Assembly: GCF_004187715.1 (NCBI RefSeq)
Contig: NZ_QZWF01000002.1
Span: forward strand, 434,001 to 498,000
Direction of reading: 5' to 3'
Origin: Streptomyces sp. F001
GTDB lineage: Bacteria > Actinomycetota > Actinomycetes > Streptomycetales > Streptomycetaceae
DNA length: 64,000 nt
The position numbers were made by a program, and so were the translations under genes. The notes beneath the pieces were generated by a model. The model saw only the letters and a program-made list of their open reading frames with translations, was not told where the DNA came from and made no database searches. Below, in pieces: positions 63,374 to 64,000 of this stretch; the first letter of the stretch is position 1, and every line of letters starts with the position of its first letter.

Positions 63374-64000
63374 ATGCCCACCGCACCCCATCCCCAGAAC
63401 ACGGACGAGCTGTACCAGGCGCTCCAGGAGAACGACCGGCGCCCCTACGGCCGAACCCGCACCGTCACCGCCGAGGAACTCGTCGACGCCGCCGAGCAGT
63501 TCGCAGAGCCCGTCCCGCTCGTCCACGCGCTCCTCGAACTCCAGGAGGCCTACACCTACGGCTCCGAACCCAGAAAGTCGCCCGTCGTCTTCGCCCGCCT
63601 GCTCACCCTCTTCGACGAGCAGCCCGACGTCTTCGACGACCGCCTGCGCCACATGCTGTTCTGGCGTTTCAAGTGGGTCGGCCACGCCCTGCGCCAGCTG
63701 CCCGAGATACCGCTGGCCAGCCTGCGCCAGTGGCTGACGGAGATGCGCGACCGGTACGAGAAGGCCGATCTCGGCCTCCAGCCCTACTACGGACAGGCGT
63801 ACCAGCTCGCCGCCCACGTGGGCGAGGACACCACCCTCGCCTACGAGCTGTGGGCGGGCCGCACCCGCACCCGGCTCAGCGACTGCGAGGCCTGCGAGAT
63901 CTGCGAGCGCGCCCTGTACCACCTCACGGCGGGCGACGACGAGCGGGCGCTGAGCGCCTGGGAGCCCGTCCTGGCAGGGAAGGAATCCTGCCAGGAGGAG
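63374..64000 (+). CDS. TPR-like protein, 3' truncated by window edge
   Basis: 209 residues to the end without a stop. ATG 63374 lies 2 bases after the HSP90 stop, so translationally coupled. Content: ELVDAAEQFAEPVPLVHALL, FARLLTLFDEQPDVFDDRLR, MLFWRFKWVGHALRQLPEIP, ALYHLTAGDDERALSAWEPV, helical repeats with CEACEICE. Likely a TPR-type partner of the HSP90 protein by analogy with eukaryotic cochaperones (inference). Confidence 0.75.
   Translation, partial: MPTAPHPQNTDELYQALQENDRRPYGRTRTVTAEELVDAAEQFAEPVPLVHALLELQEAYTYGSEPRKSPVVFARLLTLFDEQPDVFDDRLRHMLFWRFKWVGHALRQLPEIPLASLRQWLTEMRDRYEKADLGLQPYYGQAYQLAAHVGEDTTLAYELWAGRTRTRLSDCEACEICERALYHLTAGDDERALSAWEPVLAGKESCQEE

Overview
The window is chromosomal DNA from a high-GC actinomycete, almost certainly Streptomyces or a close relative. 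Reasons: very strong G/C preference at third codon positions, a GylR-like IclR regulator followed by glycerol kinase, several PAS/GAF/SpoIIE phosphatases and an HATPase of the partner-switching type, a HrdB/HrdD-like sigma factor, DUF5994 genes, leaderless promoters (TANNNT followed 6-7 nt later by ATG) and tRNA-derived attachment-site scars. All calls are from reading the sequence; no database search was run.

Layout. 1-19.5 kb is ordinary core/adaptive chromosome: the 3' end of pyruvate carboxylase, a methyltransferase, two multidomain PAS-GAF-PP2C sensors, a lipoprotein sortase, small enzymes, a CapA-like/MBL pair, two IclR regulators, a membrane PP2C phosphatase with a convergent anti-sigma-type ATPase, the gylR-glpK pair, an erythromycin-esterase-family protein and a sigma-70 factor.

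19.5-32.2 kb is a decayed stress-type operon on the minus strand (DUF5994, CsbD-like, a second broken DUF5994, a small membrane protein and a large unknown gene). The last gene has been split twice. A complete Tn3-family transposon (19974-27775) has 38-bp terminal inverted repeats and a GATCT target duplication. It carries a frameshifted tnpA, a resolvase with a res-like region, two acetyltransferases (one Eis-like with an SCP2-type C-terminus) and a methyltransferase. Next to it lies an autonomous tnpB element (27919-29698) whose TnpB keeps the RuvC acidic residues but lacks the zinc ribbon.

32.3-47.5 kb is a graveyard of integrations. It starts at a 3' tRNA-Pro(CGG) fragment with its terminator and contains three diverged copies of an attP-like arm (32.6, 41.6, 43.7 kb), a tRNA-Arg(CCU)-like scar (44.2 kb) and another tRNA-Pro-like scar (45.3 kb). 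Between them are an orphan DUF3883 nuclease-like protein, an S1-domain protein, an ISL3-family transposase frameshifted at a 9-bp tandem repeat, an IS110 remnant, a MarR/MFS/aldo-keto reductase/SRPBCC cassette bracketed by 70-bp inverted IS ends, several unknown proteins and an IS1634-like element with a GCTAG duplication.

47.5-50.5 kb is a divergent phosphate-scavenging pair: a Tat-exported PhoX-like phosphatase and a frameshifted secreted phytase, with a PHO-box-like array between them. 50.6-51.5 kb holds a response regulator whose kinase partner survives only as a C-terminal scrap.

51.8-59.6 kb is an acyl-CoA catabolic regulon: alpha/beta hydrolase plus SCO6745-like protein, thiolase plus HAD hydrolase, a TetR regulator, and an SDR/enoyl-CoA hydratase/acyl-CoA dehydrogenase operon. 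A shared palindrome lies inside the -35/-10 spacer of three promoters, which strongly suggests autoregulated control by the TetR protein. 60.4-64 kb has a DUF/TPR-like protein, an HSP90-family chaperone and the start of a TPR-like partner gene that runs off the end.
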